A stretch of DNA of 64,000 nt, from contig JAWKSY010000014.1 of assembly GCA_041402125.1 (NCBI GenBank), forward strand, positions 50,903 through 114,902, in the 5' to 3' direction. This document shows, piece by piece, positions 18,993-28,673 of this stretch (position 1 is its first letter; every line of letters starts with the position of its first letter). The notes beneath the pieces are model-generated. The model did not search any database. It worked only from the letters and a program-made list of their open reading frames with translations, and was not told the origin of the DNA. The translations under genes were made by a program, and so were the position numbers. The stretch is from JAWKSY01 sp041402125. GTDB taxonomy: Bacteria > Planctomycetota > GCA-002687715 > DRQF01.

Positions 18993-19259
18993 TCAGCCGT
19001 CGAGGCGATCCCGGAGGCCGGACCAGAGGTCGATCTCGGTCGCGCGCAGCAACCGGTCGCGGTCGACGCTCTTCCAGCGGGCGAGGACGTCGTTCAGGAA
19101 GGGGTCGCCGCGGTCGAGGGGGGCGGGGGCGGCGTCGCGGCGGAGAGAAGCGGCGCCGCCGAGGTCGGTGAGAAGCGTGGCGTGGCGCAGACGAGACGGC
19201 GAGGTTCGGGTCCGGCGACCGACGCCGGGCGGGGTTTCACCCGGGTTTTGCGAGGCCAT
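18993..19259 (-). CDS. Hypothetical small protein
   Basis: This is an 88-residue frame with high third-position GC and a plausible GGAGAG ribosome binding site six bases before the ATG. The protein is Arg/Leu/Asp-rich with no signal peptide or membrane segment. The C-terminal half (FLNDVLARWKSVDRDRLLRATE) is likely helical. I do not recognise it. It is convergent with rlmN. Confidence 0.5.
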   Translation of the reverse strand: MASQNPGETPPGVGRRTRTSPSRLRHATLLTDLGGAASLRRDAAPAPLDRGDPFLNDVLARWKSVDRDRLLRATEIDLWSGLRDRLDG

Positions 19260-19401
19260 GAACGGCTCTCCGACAGCACCATGAAGCGAGAAGTAGCGAA
19301 CGGGACTTCTACGCCCCGCCCCCGGGGCTGGGAGGAGTTATTCGCGGAATTCTGAAAATCCTGGAACCGGTGCCGCCTCGGTCTCCGCGGTGCGGCGGAG
19401 G

Positions 19402-20409
19402 TCAGGCGCTCTCTTCGGTCGCGCGGAACTCGGCCGGCCCCTCGCCGAACATCGTCCCGATCGCGCGGAACTTGGCGTAGCGCTCGGAGACGAGGCGGTC
19501 GCGGTCCATCGCGCACAGCTCGTCGAGCGTGGCCGCGACCTTCTCCTCGAGACGGGTGACCATCTCGCGGGGGTTCCGGTGGGCGCCGCCCAGGGGTTCG
19601 GGAAGGACCTCGTCGACCACGCCGAGCCGGAGAAGGTCGGAGCTGGTGATCTTCAGGGCCTCGGCGGCCTCGGAGGCCTTCTCGGCGCTCTTCCAGAGGA
19701 TCGCCGCGCAACCCTCGGGCGAGATCACACTGTAGTACGAGTGCTCGAGCATGTAGACCCGGTCGCCGACGCCGATGCCGAGGGCGCCGCCGGATCCGCC
19801 CTCGCCGATCACGACGGAGACGATCGGGACGCGCAGCCCCGCCATGGCGACGAGGTTCTCCGCGATCGCGAAGGCCTGACCACGCTCCTCGGCCCCGATG
19901 CCGGGATAGGCGCCCGGGGTGTTGATGAAGGTGATGATGGGGAGCCCGAACTTCTCCGCGAGCTGCATCTTCCGCAGGGCCTTGCGGTAGCCCTCGGGGT
20001 GCGCGCAGCCGAAGTTGCAGGCGAGCTTCTCCTTGGTGTCGCGGCCCTTGCGGTGCCCGATCACCATGACCTTGCGGCCGCGGATGCGTCCGAGGCCGCA
20101 GAGGATCGCGCGATCGTCCTTGAACAGGCGATCGCCGTGGAGCTCGACGAAGTCGTCCACCATCAACTCGACGTAGTCCGAGGTGAAGGGACGCGCGGGA
20201 TGGCGGGCGAGCTGGACGCGCTGCCAGGGGGTGAGCTCGTCGAAGATCTCGGCGATGAGCTGGCCGAGCTTCTCCTTCAGCGGACGCACCTCGCCGTTGA
20301 GGTTCATCCGCGTCGTGCGGGAGAGCTCCTCCAGCTCCTCGATCTTCGCCTCCATCTCGAAGATGGGCTTCTCGAAGTCGAGCGGTGCCAGCTTTCTCGA
20401 GTCCGCCAT
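19402..20409 (-). CDS. accA: Acetyl-CoA carboxylase carboxyltransferase subunit alpha
   Basis: This is a 335-residue AccA. Landmarks are LDFEKPIFEMEAKIEELE at the start, PWQRVQLARHPARPFTSDY, FGCAHPEGYRKALRKMQLAEKFGLP, FINTPGAYPGIGAEERGQ, and the glycine-rich GEGGSGGALGIGVGDRV that positions the CoA ester. With AccD it transfers CO2 from carboxybiotin to acetyl-CoA to make malonyl-CoA for fatty acid synthesis. The length is slightly above the E. coli protein. No accB, accC or accD lies nearby. It is transcribed divergently from the sulfatase-fold gene. Confidence 0.95.
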   Translation of the reverse strand: MADSRKLAPLDFEKPIFEMEAKIEELEELSRTTRMNLNGEVRPLKEKLGQLIAEIFDELTPWQRVQLARHPARPFTSDYVELMVDDFVELHGDRLFKDDRAILCGLGRIRGRKVMVIGHRKGRDTKEKLACNFGCAHPEGYRKALRKMQLAEKFGLPIITFINTPGAYPGIGAEERGQAFAIAENLVAMAGLRVPIVSVVIGEGGSGGALGIGVGDRVYMLEHSYYSVISPEGCAAILWKSAEKASEAAEALKITSSDLLRLGVVDEVLPEPLGGAHRNPREMVTRLEEKVAATLDELCAMDRDRLVSERYAKFRAIGTMFGEGPAEFRATEESA

Positions 20410-20619
20410 GTCTCCCCTTCCCGGGCCGCGGATTCGACTCCGGCCCGACCCCCGATGTTAGAGGGTCGCCGCGAAAAGACAACGTCGCTTGCTCCCGCGT
20501 CGCCGCACCGGGTAGGGTGCCCGAGGCCGCGCCGGTCCGAGACCGCGTGCGCGACCCGAACCCCTTCACCGCGCCCAGGATGAGTCTTCCGGTCCGCCTT
20601 CGGCGGGCCGGGCCGCGGC

Positions 20620-23600
20620 ATGCACGAAGCCCCCGATCGCGATCCCAGTCCCGGCCTCCGCGCCGCCCGCCCGTCCTGGCTCGCGGTCTCGGCGCGGGGA
20701 CTCCTCGCGGCGGCGGCCCTGGCCCTGGGTCGCGATCTCCTGTCCGTCCGGCCGGAATCGTTCCCGGGCGCCCTCGGGCTCCTGCTCGCCGCGTTCGCGG
20801 TGGGCTCCCTGGCCGTCCTCCCGGGCGCGCTTCTCGGCTCGATCGCGGGGAGGGGGCGACCCGGACGGCGCGCCCTCCTGGCCGTCCTGCCCCACGCGAT
20901 CGCGCTCGCCGTCCTCTCCACCGCCCTCCTCGACGGCGCGCGTCCGGGCCTGGTCGGGGGTCGGCATCGCGCGCCTCGTCGTGCCGCTGGCCGTCGTCCT
21001 CGCGATCCTGGCCGCGGTGCCGCTCGCCCTGCGCCTCGCCCGGCGGCGACCACGCCTCGTCGTCGGCGGGCTCGCCTGCGGCGCCGTTCTCGCCCTGGTC
21101 GTGGACGATGCGGTCTACCGCGGTCTCTACCCCGCCGCGCACGCGGCCCTCCGTCTCGCGGCGCTGGGAGCCGTCGCCGCCGCGGCCGGCCGCGCCGGGC
21201 TGCGGCCGAGGTCCCCCGCCGTCGGCGCCGCGGTCCTCGCGTCGGGCGCCCTCGCGCTGGGGGCCCACGTCGCCGAGTGGATGCCGGCGGGACCGCCGGA
21301 GGCGCGCGCGCTCGTCCTCTGGGAGGCGCCGATCGCCTCCACCTTCCTCGCGCCGCTCGCCTCGCCTCCGGAGGAGTCCGCGCCGGACGCCGACTTCATC
21401 CGGCAGCTCCTCGACGACGGACGGATCGGACCCGAACCCCTGGACGCCGCGTTCCCGGGCCGGCGCGACTGGTCGGTCATCCTCGTGACCTGCGACGCGC
21501 TGCGCGCCGACGCGGTCGGACTCTCCGGACCCGAGAAACCTCACACGCCCGCCCTCGCCGCGCTCGGACGGGAGTCGGTCGTCTACCTCAACGCCTACTC
21601 GACCTACTCGGCGACGATCGAGTCGATGCGCAGCGTCTTCACCGCGCGGTACCCCGAGAGCGGCCCGACGCCGAACGCGCCGGGCGGTCGCGCGCCCACC
21701 CTCGCCGCCCGCCTCGCCGCTTCGGGACGGGAGACGAAGGCCCTCGTCTCCTTCATCCGCCCCGTCTTCGACGACGCCCCCGAACTGCGGGACGGCTTCT
21801 CGACCTGGGAGCGACACGACGAGGACGCCCGCGCCGTCTCCGATCGCGGCATCGCCTGGTTGAAGGCGGACGAGGGCCGGCCGCGCTTCCTCTGGCTCCA
21901 CTACTTCGACGCGCACTTCCCCTACCGCGCGCACGGAAAGAAGAGCGGGAGCACGCAGCTCCTCTACGCCGGCGAGGTCGGCTACGTCGACGAGCACCTC
22001 GGTCGCTTCCTGGCGGCGCTGCGCGCCTCGCCGATGAACGATCGCACGCTCGTCGTCTTCCACGCCGACCACGGCACGGATTTCGGCGAGCACGGCGGCA
22101 TCGGTCACACGGCGATGCTCCACGACGAGGCGATCCGGGTCCCGCTGATGATCCGCGCGCCCGGTCTCCGGCCCCGCCGGATCGACCGCGCCGTCGACCT
22201 GAGCTGCGTCTCCCCGACCGTGACGGAGCTCCTCGACCTTCCCGCCTCGCGGTTCTCGCAGGGGCGCAGCCTCTCGCGCGATCTCCTGCCCGAGGAACAG
22301 GGCCACCCCGCGCTGCCGGACTTCGCCTTCTCGCGCTTCCGCACCTCGCAGTACTTCGGCCACAGCGCCGACATGATCGTCCACCGGGGCTGGAAGGTGA
22401 TCCAGAACCTCGGGACCGGCCTCCCCCGGGTCTTCGACCTCTACGAGGACCCCGGGGAACGACGCGATCTCGCCGGATCCCGTCCCGAACGGACGCGCGC
22501 GCTGCTCGCGTCGCTGGCCAGCGTCCGCCGGCTCGCGCGGACCGAGGACCGGGGGCGGGAACTCGCGGACGCGTCCGGCCCCCGGCCCGGCGCCGACCGT
22601 CTCGGGGCGCGGCTCTTCCGGGCCACGCGCCTCGACGCGGGCTCGATCGAGGCCCTGTGGACGGAGGACTTCCCGGTCGCTCCGCCCGACGAGCGGATCG
22701 AGGCCCTGAGATGGGCCGCGACCGCGGGACCTCGCGCGCGTCTCCCCGGTCCCTCCCTCGAGGCGGCGCTGGCGGACGACGACGCCGACCTTCGCCGCGC
22801 GGCCCTCTTCGCGGCGCCCGGAGCGCTGATCGCCCGACATCGCGAGGACGCGGACGCCGGCGTGGCGGCGCTCGCGCGTGCCCTGGCGCCGGACGTCGCT
22901 CCGCCCGACGCCCTCCCCGCGGTCGTCTCCGCGCCGTGGATGGCCGCGGCGCGTCGCGCCGACCCGGGAACGGACGTGTCGCAGGTCATCGACCACGTCC
23001 TCGCCCAGGGCATCCTCCCGCCGGCGCTCGACGTCCGGATCCGCCGGGAGCGACGCCGACTCGAGGACGACGGCACGATCCTCGCCCGCTACTGGTCCGC
23101 GTTCCGCATCGCGGTCCACCGCGAGGAGCCCCTCGTCGTGCTCGAGGAGCTCGAGGGTCGCCCGCCCGAGGACGCCCTGCCCATCCTGCGCGCCTTCTGC
23201 GGCCACACGGCCCCCTTCGTTCGCGCCCGAGTGGTCGAGATCCTGCGGGCGATGGGCCGCGAGGACGTCCTGCCCGCGCTGAGCGAGGGCCAGCGGGCGG
23301 TGTCCGAGATCCGCGAGTTGCGCTTCCGGGCGAGCCTCGTGCCCGAGGTCTTCGCGGAGGCGACGGAGCGCGCGCGGCGCGCGGCGCGGTCGGCCGGCTT
23401 CGTCGACTGGGGCCTCGCGCTCGAGATCGCCCACCTGCCCCGCTACGAGGACGGGGACCCCTTCGAGGTCCGGCGGCGCGAGGTGCTCGCCCGCGTCCTC
23501 CGGGAGGACTTCCCGCCGGGCGCGCCGCGCGCGGAACTCGTCGCCTCCGCGATCGAACGCGCGCTGGACTCGCGGCTTCCCGAGATCACGCTCGGCTTCG

Positions 23601-23965
23601 GGAAGGCCGCGCCGACCTGGCGCGCCGGCGAGCGAGGCTGGATCCTCGTCGAGATCCGGAACGCGGCCGCCGCCGGCGCACTCCACACCGACCTCGACCC
23701 GCGCGACCTCGTCCTCGCGTCGGCGGTGCAGCGGGACGCCCGCCAACCGCTCGAGACCGCGCCGCGCGAGCTCGCCGGCCCGCCGCCCGAAGGCTTCGGT
23801 CCCGGGGAATCGCGCCTCGTCGCGATCCCCCTGCCGAGCTTCCCGTCGGAGTGGAAGCGTCCCATCGTCCACGTCGGACTCTTCTTCAGGGACACCCCCC
23901 TCGCCACGGCCACGATGGTGCTCGAGATCCCCCCGGACGGCGGCCCGGCCCGCATCGCGCGCTGA
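20620..23965 (+). CDS. Membrane-anchored sulfatase/phosphatase-superfamily enzyme with C-terminal repeats, one frameshift
   Basis: An N-terminal block of hydrophobic helices starts at the ATG at 20620 in one frame. It continues from about 20957 in the next frame because of one extra G in the run at 20956-20960 (the text reads LVG then VGIARLVVPLAVVLAI). Corrected length is 1114 residues. After about six membrane segments comes an alkaline-phosphatase-superfamily domain: VTCDALRADAVG (metal site), then a nucleophile region TIESMRSVFTARYP, and VFHADHGTDFGEHGG (second metal site). The position of the sulfatase Cys holds Thr, so formylglycine conversion is not expected; an LtaS-like phospho- or sulfo-transfer/hydrolysis is more likely. 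The last 500 residues are helical, Arg/Glu-rich and HEAT-like. A paralogue lies at 37110-40085. Confidence 0.75.
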
Positions 23966-24051
23966 GGCGGCCCTGCGTCCCCTCGCGATGCCAGGATCCG
24001 CCGCCGGGCACCGGGGCCCGGGCGTTGATGGGCCACGGCCTCGTTGGTAGG

Positions 24052-24081
24052 TTGTCCCGTTCGCGAGAACCCCCTTAACAT
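24052..24081 (+). promoter_or_regulatory. Candidate promoter of purL-purQ
   Basis: TTGTCC at 24052-24057 and TAACAT at 24076-24081 are 18 bases apart. The spot lies about 80 bases before purL in one of the few locally AT-richer intergenic stretches. No purine riboswitch or PurR-like palindrome is apparent. Confidence 0.35.
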
Positions 24082-24162
24082 CAATCTCGTCGGCACTTAG
24101 CGCTGCCCTCCCGGCGGCCCGATCCCCTCGTCAGTGCCGTCCGGAAACGGGTGAAGCGCCCC

Positions 24163-27033
24163 ATGTGGCACCTCGAAGTCCGCCATCGCGAAGCCGCCGA
24201 GGATTCGCTGGTCCGTCGCGTCCAACGCGACCTCGCCTGGCTCGACCTCGCCGACGTCACCGTCGTCGAGACCGCGCGCCTCTACCTCCTCGACGGTCCG
24301 CTCGACCGCGACCAGGCGGCGCGCCTCGCCGAGGACCTCCTCGTCGACGGCGTCCTCCAGTCCTCGCGACTCGAAGCGCGGGACGCGCTCGACGCCCGGG
24401 AGGACGGCGCGGTGACGGTCGCGCGCAAGCCCGGCGTCATGGATCCCGTCGAGGAGAGCGTCCTCCGCGCGGCACGACGGCTCGAGATCCCCCTGACGGG
24501 CCTGCGCTCCGGCTGGTGCTACCGCTTCCGCGGCGCCGACGCGGCGGCGCTCGCGCGGATCGGCGAGAAGCTCCTCGCGAATCCGGTCGTCGACGAGATC
24601 CACCCCGGCGAGCGCGCCCTGCGCCCCGGCGGCCCGACGGGGACCTACGCCTTCGAGCGCGTCGAGGTCGAGCTCCCGGCGGACGACGACGCGCTGCTCG
24701 AACTCAGTCGTCGCCAGGGCCTCTCGCTCGACCTCGTGGAGATGCAGGCCATCCGCGCGCACTTCGCGGAGCTCGGCCGGCACCCCACCGATATCGAGCT
24801 CGAGACGCTCGCGCAGACCTGGTCGGAGCACTGCAAGCACAAGACCTTCAGCGCCATCATCGACTTCGACGGCGAGCGGATCGACAACCTGCTCAAGTCG
24901 ACCGTCTTCCGCGCCACGCGCGAGCTCGACCGCGACTTCTGCGTCTCCGTCTTCGTCGACAACGCGGGCATCATCCGCTTCGACGACGACCACAACCTCT
25001 GCATCAAGGTCGAGACCCACAACCACCCCTCGGCCATCGAACCCTACGGCGGCGCGGGCACCGGGCTCGGCGGCGTCATCCGCGACATCCTCGGCACCGG
25101 CCTCGGCGGCAAGCCGGTCGCGAACACGGATGTCTTCTGCGTCGGCCACCCCGACGCGCGCGAGGAGGACCTGCCGGCCGGGACCATCCACCCCGCCCGC
25201 GTGCTCCGCGGCGTCGTCGAGGGCGTCCGCGACTACGGCAACCGCATGGGCATCCCGACCGTCGGCGGCGCCGTCTTCTTCGACGAACGCTACACGGGCA
25301 ACCCCCTCGTCTACGCGGGCACGATCGGCCTCATCCCCCGCGATCGCTGCGAGAAGGTCACGAAGCCCGGCGACCGCATCGTCGCCCTCGGCGGCGCGAC
25401 CGGTCGCGACGGCATCCACGGCGCGACCTTCTCGAGCCGCGAGCTCCACGAGGAGTCCGAGAGCGTCGACGGCGGCGCGGTCCAGATCGGCAACGCGATC
25501 ACCGAGAAGCGCGTCATGGACGTGCTGCTCGCGGCGCGCGACCGCGGGCTCTACCGCAACGTCACCGACTGCGGCGCCGGAGGATTCTCCTCCGCCATCG
25601 GCGAGATGGGCGAGACCACCGGCGCGCGCGTTGAGCTCTCCGAGGCTCCGCTGAAGTACCCCGGGCTCAGCTACCGCGAGATCTGGCTCTCCGAGGCGCA
25701 GGAGCGGATGGTCCTCGCGGTCCCGCCGGAGCACCTCGACGAGCTGCTCGCGCTGTGCGCCTCCGAGGACGTCGCGACCTGCGTCCTCGGCGAGTTCACC
25801 GGCAACGGGATGCTCGAGATCGCCTACCGCGGCGAGTCCGTCGCCGAGGTGTCCATGGAGTTCCTCCACGACGGTCTCCCGCGCCCCGTGCGCCGGGCGA
25901 CCTGGTCGGCGCCCGCGCCCGATCCCCTCGACGACTTCGAGCCGCGCGCGGCGGACGCCGTCCTCCGCGAGCTCCTCGCGCATCCGAACGTCGCGAGCAA
26001 GGAGTGGGTGATCCGCCAGTACGACCACGAGGTGCAGAGCACGAGCTGCGTGAAGCCCCTCGTCGGCGTGCACGGTGACGGCCCGAGCGACGGCGCGGTG
26101 CTCGCGCCGGTGCTCGGATCCACGAAGGGCTTCGCGGTCGGCTCCGGGCTCGCGCCGCACTACGGCGACGTCGATCCCTACCACATGGCGATGGCCGCGA
26201 TCGACGAGGCCCTCCGCAACGTCGTGGCGGTGGGCGGCGATCCCGACCGGACCGCGATCCTCGACAACTTCTCCTGGGGCAACACCGCGAAGCCCGACCG
26301 CCTCGGCGCGCTCGTGCTCGCCTCGCGCGGCTGCCACGACGCGGCCCTCGCGCTCCGCACGCCCTTCGTCTCGGGCAAGGACAGCCTGAACAACGAGTAC
26401 GCGACGGCGGCCGGGACGATCTGCATCCCGCACACCCTGCTGGTCACCGCGCTCTCGATCGTCGACGACGTCACGGGCTCGGTCACCATGGACCTCAAGG
26501 AGGCGGGCAACCTCCTCTACCTCGTCGGCCTCACCCGCGACGAACTCGGCGGTTCGCTCGCCCTGCGGCTCCACGGCCGCCGCGGCGACACGGTCCCGAA
26601 GATGGACACCGCGACGGCCCGGCCGACGCTGCTCGCGGTGCACGCCGCGATCCGCGCCGGACACCTGCGGGCCTGCCACGACCTCTCGGAGGGCGGCCTC
26701 GCGGTCGCCGCGGCGGAGAGCGCCTTCTCCGGCGGGCTCGGCGCCGAGATCGACCTCGATCGCGTTCCGGGCGCGGAGTCGCTCGCGGATTTCCCGGTCC
26801 TGTTCTCGGAGTCGCTGACGCGCTTCCTCTGCGAGGTGCCGCGAGAGCGGGCCGCGGCCTTCGAGTCCGCGCTCGCCGGAATGCCCTGCGCGGCGATCGG
26901 CACCGTCACCGACGGCGACCGGCTCGTCGTGCGCCGCGGCGATCGCGTCCTGATCGACGCCGAACTCGAGGAACTCCACCGCCTCCACTCGGGAGGCCTC
27001 GGCCGCATCCTGGAGGGTGCCGATCGTGTCTGA
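24163..27033 (+). CDS. purL: Phosphoribosylformylglycinamidine synthase, PurS-PurL fusion
   Basis: The enzyme makes FGAM from FGAR, ATP and glutamine-derived ammonia in de novo purine synthesis. Residues 1-170 hold two PurS-like units (MWHLEVRHREAAEDSLVRRV, then TYR-type strands LTGLRSGWCYRFRG), fused to a PurL ATPase core: TLAQTWSEHCKHKTFSA, KVETHNHPSAIEPYGGAGTG with its metal-binding residues, and YRPGDRIV-type dimer strands. The stop overlaps the purQ start. Total length is 956 residues, longer than free PurL (about 740) and shorter than the E. coli PurL that also includes the glutaminase. The ATG at 24163 is preferred because PurS proteins start at this MWH position. Confidence 0.93.
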   Translation: MWHLEVRHREAAEDSLVRRVQRDLAWLDLADVTVVETARLYLLDGPLDRDQAARLAEDLLVDGVLQSSRLEARDALDAREDGAVTVARKPGVMDPVEESVLRAARRLEIPLTGLRSGWCYRFRGADAAALARIGEKLLANPVVDEIHPGERALRPGGPTGTYAFERVEVELPADDDALLELSRRQGLSLDLVEMQAIRAHFAELGRHPTDIELETLAQTWSEHCKHKTFSAIIDFDGERIDNLLKSTVFRATRELDRDFCVSVFVDNAGIIRFDDDHNLCIKVETHNHPSAIEPYGGAGTGLGGVIRDILGTGLGGKPVANTDVFCVGHPDAREEDLPAGTIHPARVLRGVVEGVRDYGNRMGIPTVGGAVFFDERYTGNPLVYAGTIGLIPRDRCEKVTKPGDRIVALGGATGRDGIHGATFSSRELHEESESVDGGAVQIGNAITEKRVMDVLLAARDRGLYRNVTDCGAGGFSSAIGEMGETTGARVELSEAPLKYPGLSYREIWLSEAQERMVLAVPPEHLDELLALCASEDVATCVLGEFTGNGMLEIAYRGESVAEVSMEFLHDGLPRPVRRATWSAPAPDPLDDFEPRAADAVLRELLAHPNVASKEWVIRQYDHEVQSTSCVKPLVGVHGDGPSDGAVLAPVLGSTKGFAVGSGLAPHYGDVDPYHMAMAAIDEALRNVVAVGGDPDRTAILDNFSWGNTAKPDRLGALVLASRGCHDAALALRTPFVSGKDSLNNEYATAAGTICIPHTLLVTALSIVDDVTGSVTMDLKEAGNLLYLVGLTRDELGGSLALRLHGRRGDTVPKMDTATARPTLLAVHAAIRAGHLRACHDLSEGGLAVAAAESAFSGGLGAEIDLDRVPGAESLADFPVLFSESLTRFLCEVPRERAAAFESALAGMPCAAIGTVTDGDRLVVRRGDRVLIDAELEELHRLHSGGLGRILEGADRV

Positions 27034-27805
27034 ACCCCGCGTGCTGGTCCTCCGCGCCGCCGGCGTGAACTGCAACGAGGAGACGGCGCACGCCTTCGCC
27101 CTCGCCGGCGCCGCGCCCGACCAGGTCCACATCAACCGTCTCGTCGAACGGCCGGAAGTGCTGGACGACTACGGCGCCCTCGCGATCCCCGGCGGATTCT
27201 CCTACGGGGACGACGTCTCCGCGGGCGCCGTCCTCGCGCTCGAGATCGACCAGGTCCTGGGCGACGCCCTCCGCCGTCTGATCGAGCGCGGCGGCCTGGT
27301 GCTCGGCATCTGCAACGGCTTCCAGGTCCTGATCAAGACCGGACTTCTGCCGGGTCCCGGGGTCGATTCCCCGGCGGTCCGGGCGACGCTCACGGACAAC
27401 CGCAGCCATCGCTACGAGGATCGCTGGGTCCGTCTGGAATGCGACGGAAGCCGCTCGCTCTTTCTGTCCGGATCGGACATGATCGAGCTCCCCATGGCGC
27501 ACGCCGAGGGGCGCTTCACCGTCGGTGGACCGGAAGATCTCGCCATTCTCGAGGAGCAGAACCGGGTCGCGCTGCGCTACGTCGCGGCGGACGGCGGCCC
27601 GGCCGACTACCCCGCCAACCCCAACGGTTCGGTGGCGGGCATCGCCGGCATCTGCGACGAGAGCGGACAGGTCCTCGGTCTCATGCCGCACCCCGAGCGC
27701 TTCCTCTTCGGCTGGCAACATCCGCGCTGGACGCGGAGCCCGCTGCGCGAGATCGGAGACGGAGCGAGGATCTTCCACAATGCGGTTCGCCACCTTCGCT
27801 CGTAA
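27026..27805 (+). CDS. purQ: Phosphoribosylformylglycinamidine synthase glutaminase subunit
   Basis: This is a 259-residue class I glutamine amidotransferase. The catalytic Cys is in VLGICNGFQVLIKTG, and the His/Glu pair is in GLMPHPERFLFG; the PGGFSYGDDVSAGA motif is typical of PurQ. It supplies ammonia to the PurSL protein encoded immediately upstream. The GTG at 27026 overlaps the purL stop and has GGAGG nine bases upstream; the GTG at 27017 lies too close to that site. The 3' end overlaps the next gene by 26 bases. Confidence 0.93.
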   Translation: MSEPRVLVLRAAGVNCNEETAHAFALAGAAPDQVHINRLVERPEVLDDYGALAIPGGFSYGDDVSAGAVLALEIDQVLGDALRRLIERGGLVLGICNGFQVLIKTGLLPGPGVDSPAVRATLTDNRSHRYEDRWVRLECDGSRSLFLSGSDMIELPMAHAEGRFTVGGPEDLAILEEQNRVALRYVAADGGPADYPANPNGSVAGIAGICDESGQVLGLMPHPERFLFGWQHPRWTRSPLREIGDGARIFHNAVRHLRS

Positions 27806-28661
27806 CGCCCTCGGCTTCGCGGTCTTCGCCATCGTGGTGACCGCTCCCGCCCTGCTCCAGCCGGGCTGCCGATCCGAGAGCGAAGCGAAGGTCGAGGCGC
27901 CTCCTGGTCCCGCCGTCCTCGCGGAGGAGGTCGGCGCCTGGAGCGGCGAGCTCGAGGCGGTCATCGCCGCCCCCTGGACCGCATCCGGACCGCTCGCCGA
28001 GACCGCCCGCACCGAACGTCAGCAGATCGAGATCGCCCGCGCCGAGCTCGAGGCCCTCGCGGGACCGGATCTCGCCACGAAGGCGGGGCTCGAGGATCGC
28101 ATCGAGGCGCGACGCCGCTGGATCGAGGAGCGCCGCCCCCGTCTCGACGGTTTCCTCGAGATGTGGCGCGAGGACTCGGAGCGATTCGAGGCCACCTGGG
28201 TCCGCGTGCGCCGCGGCAACGACATCCTGCGCCGGCTGATCGAGGCGGGCGTCCGGACCGAGGAGGCCACGCCGCGCCTCCGCGCCGCGTCCCGCGAGTT
28301 CGAGACCGCGTGCCGCTTCTGGTGCGAGGCCGCGTCCGCGCGGCTCGCCGGCGACGCGACGGAAGGTCCGGGGCGCGACCTCGGCCGCGGCAGCCTCGCG
28401 CCCGTCGAGGCGACGCTCGCCCGCGAGCTCCCGCGCCTCGAGCGCGCCCACCGCGAGCTGACCGTCCTGGAACTCGGCCTGCGACGGGAACGCGAGGCCC
28501 TCGAGGATCCGGAAGGCGACGCGGACGCGATCCGCGCGCGTCGCGCCCGACTCGAGGACGAGATCCTGCCCCGCGTCGAGGCGCTCCGACCGGCCCTGCT
28601 CGAGCGCCCCGAGGGATTCGACGCCGACTGGTCGTCGCTCCTCGCGAAGCTGCGCGCCTGA
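27780..28661 (+). CDS. Putative lipoprotein, helical
   Basis: This is a 293-residue protein with an N-terminal signal sequence ending in LLQPGC. The Cys with Gly at -1 is compatible with lipid attachment, although Pro at -2 makes a weak lipobox. The mature part is strongly charged, almost entirely alpha-helical and probably coiled-coil (ERQQIEIARAELEALAG, LEDRIEARRRWIEERRP). No family is recognised. It overlaps the end of purQ by 26 bases and so may be co-transcribed with it, but no link with purines is apparent. Confidence 0.7.
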   Translation: MRFATFARNALGFAVFAIVVTAPALLQPGCRSESEAKVEAPPGPAVLAEEVGAWSGELEAVIAAPWTASGPLAETARTERQQIEIARAELEALAGPDLATKAGLEDRIEARRRWIEERRPRLDGFLEMWREDSERFEATWVRVRRGNDILRRLIEAGVRTEEATPRLRAASREFETACRFWCEAASARLAGDATEGPGRDLGRGSLAPVEATLARELPRLERAHRELTVLELGLRREREALEDPEGDADAIRARRARLEDEILPRVEALRPALLERPEGFDADWSSLLAKLRA

Positions 28662-28673
28662 TCCGGCCTCGCG

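Noticed and set aside
19094..23872. Very long minus-strand open frame (1592 codons) opposite the sulfatase-fold gene
   Set aside because: It is low-complexity Arg/Gly/Asp/Glu sequence with no domains and spans accA and other genes. Long antisense frames are expected at this GC content.
24097..27135. Minus-strand open frame of about 1000 codons opposite purL-purQ
   Set aside because: The composition is repetitive Arg/Asp/Val, with no family motifs. The plus strand carries PurL and PurQ with all active-site motifs.
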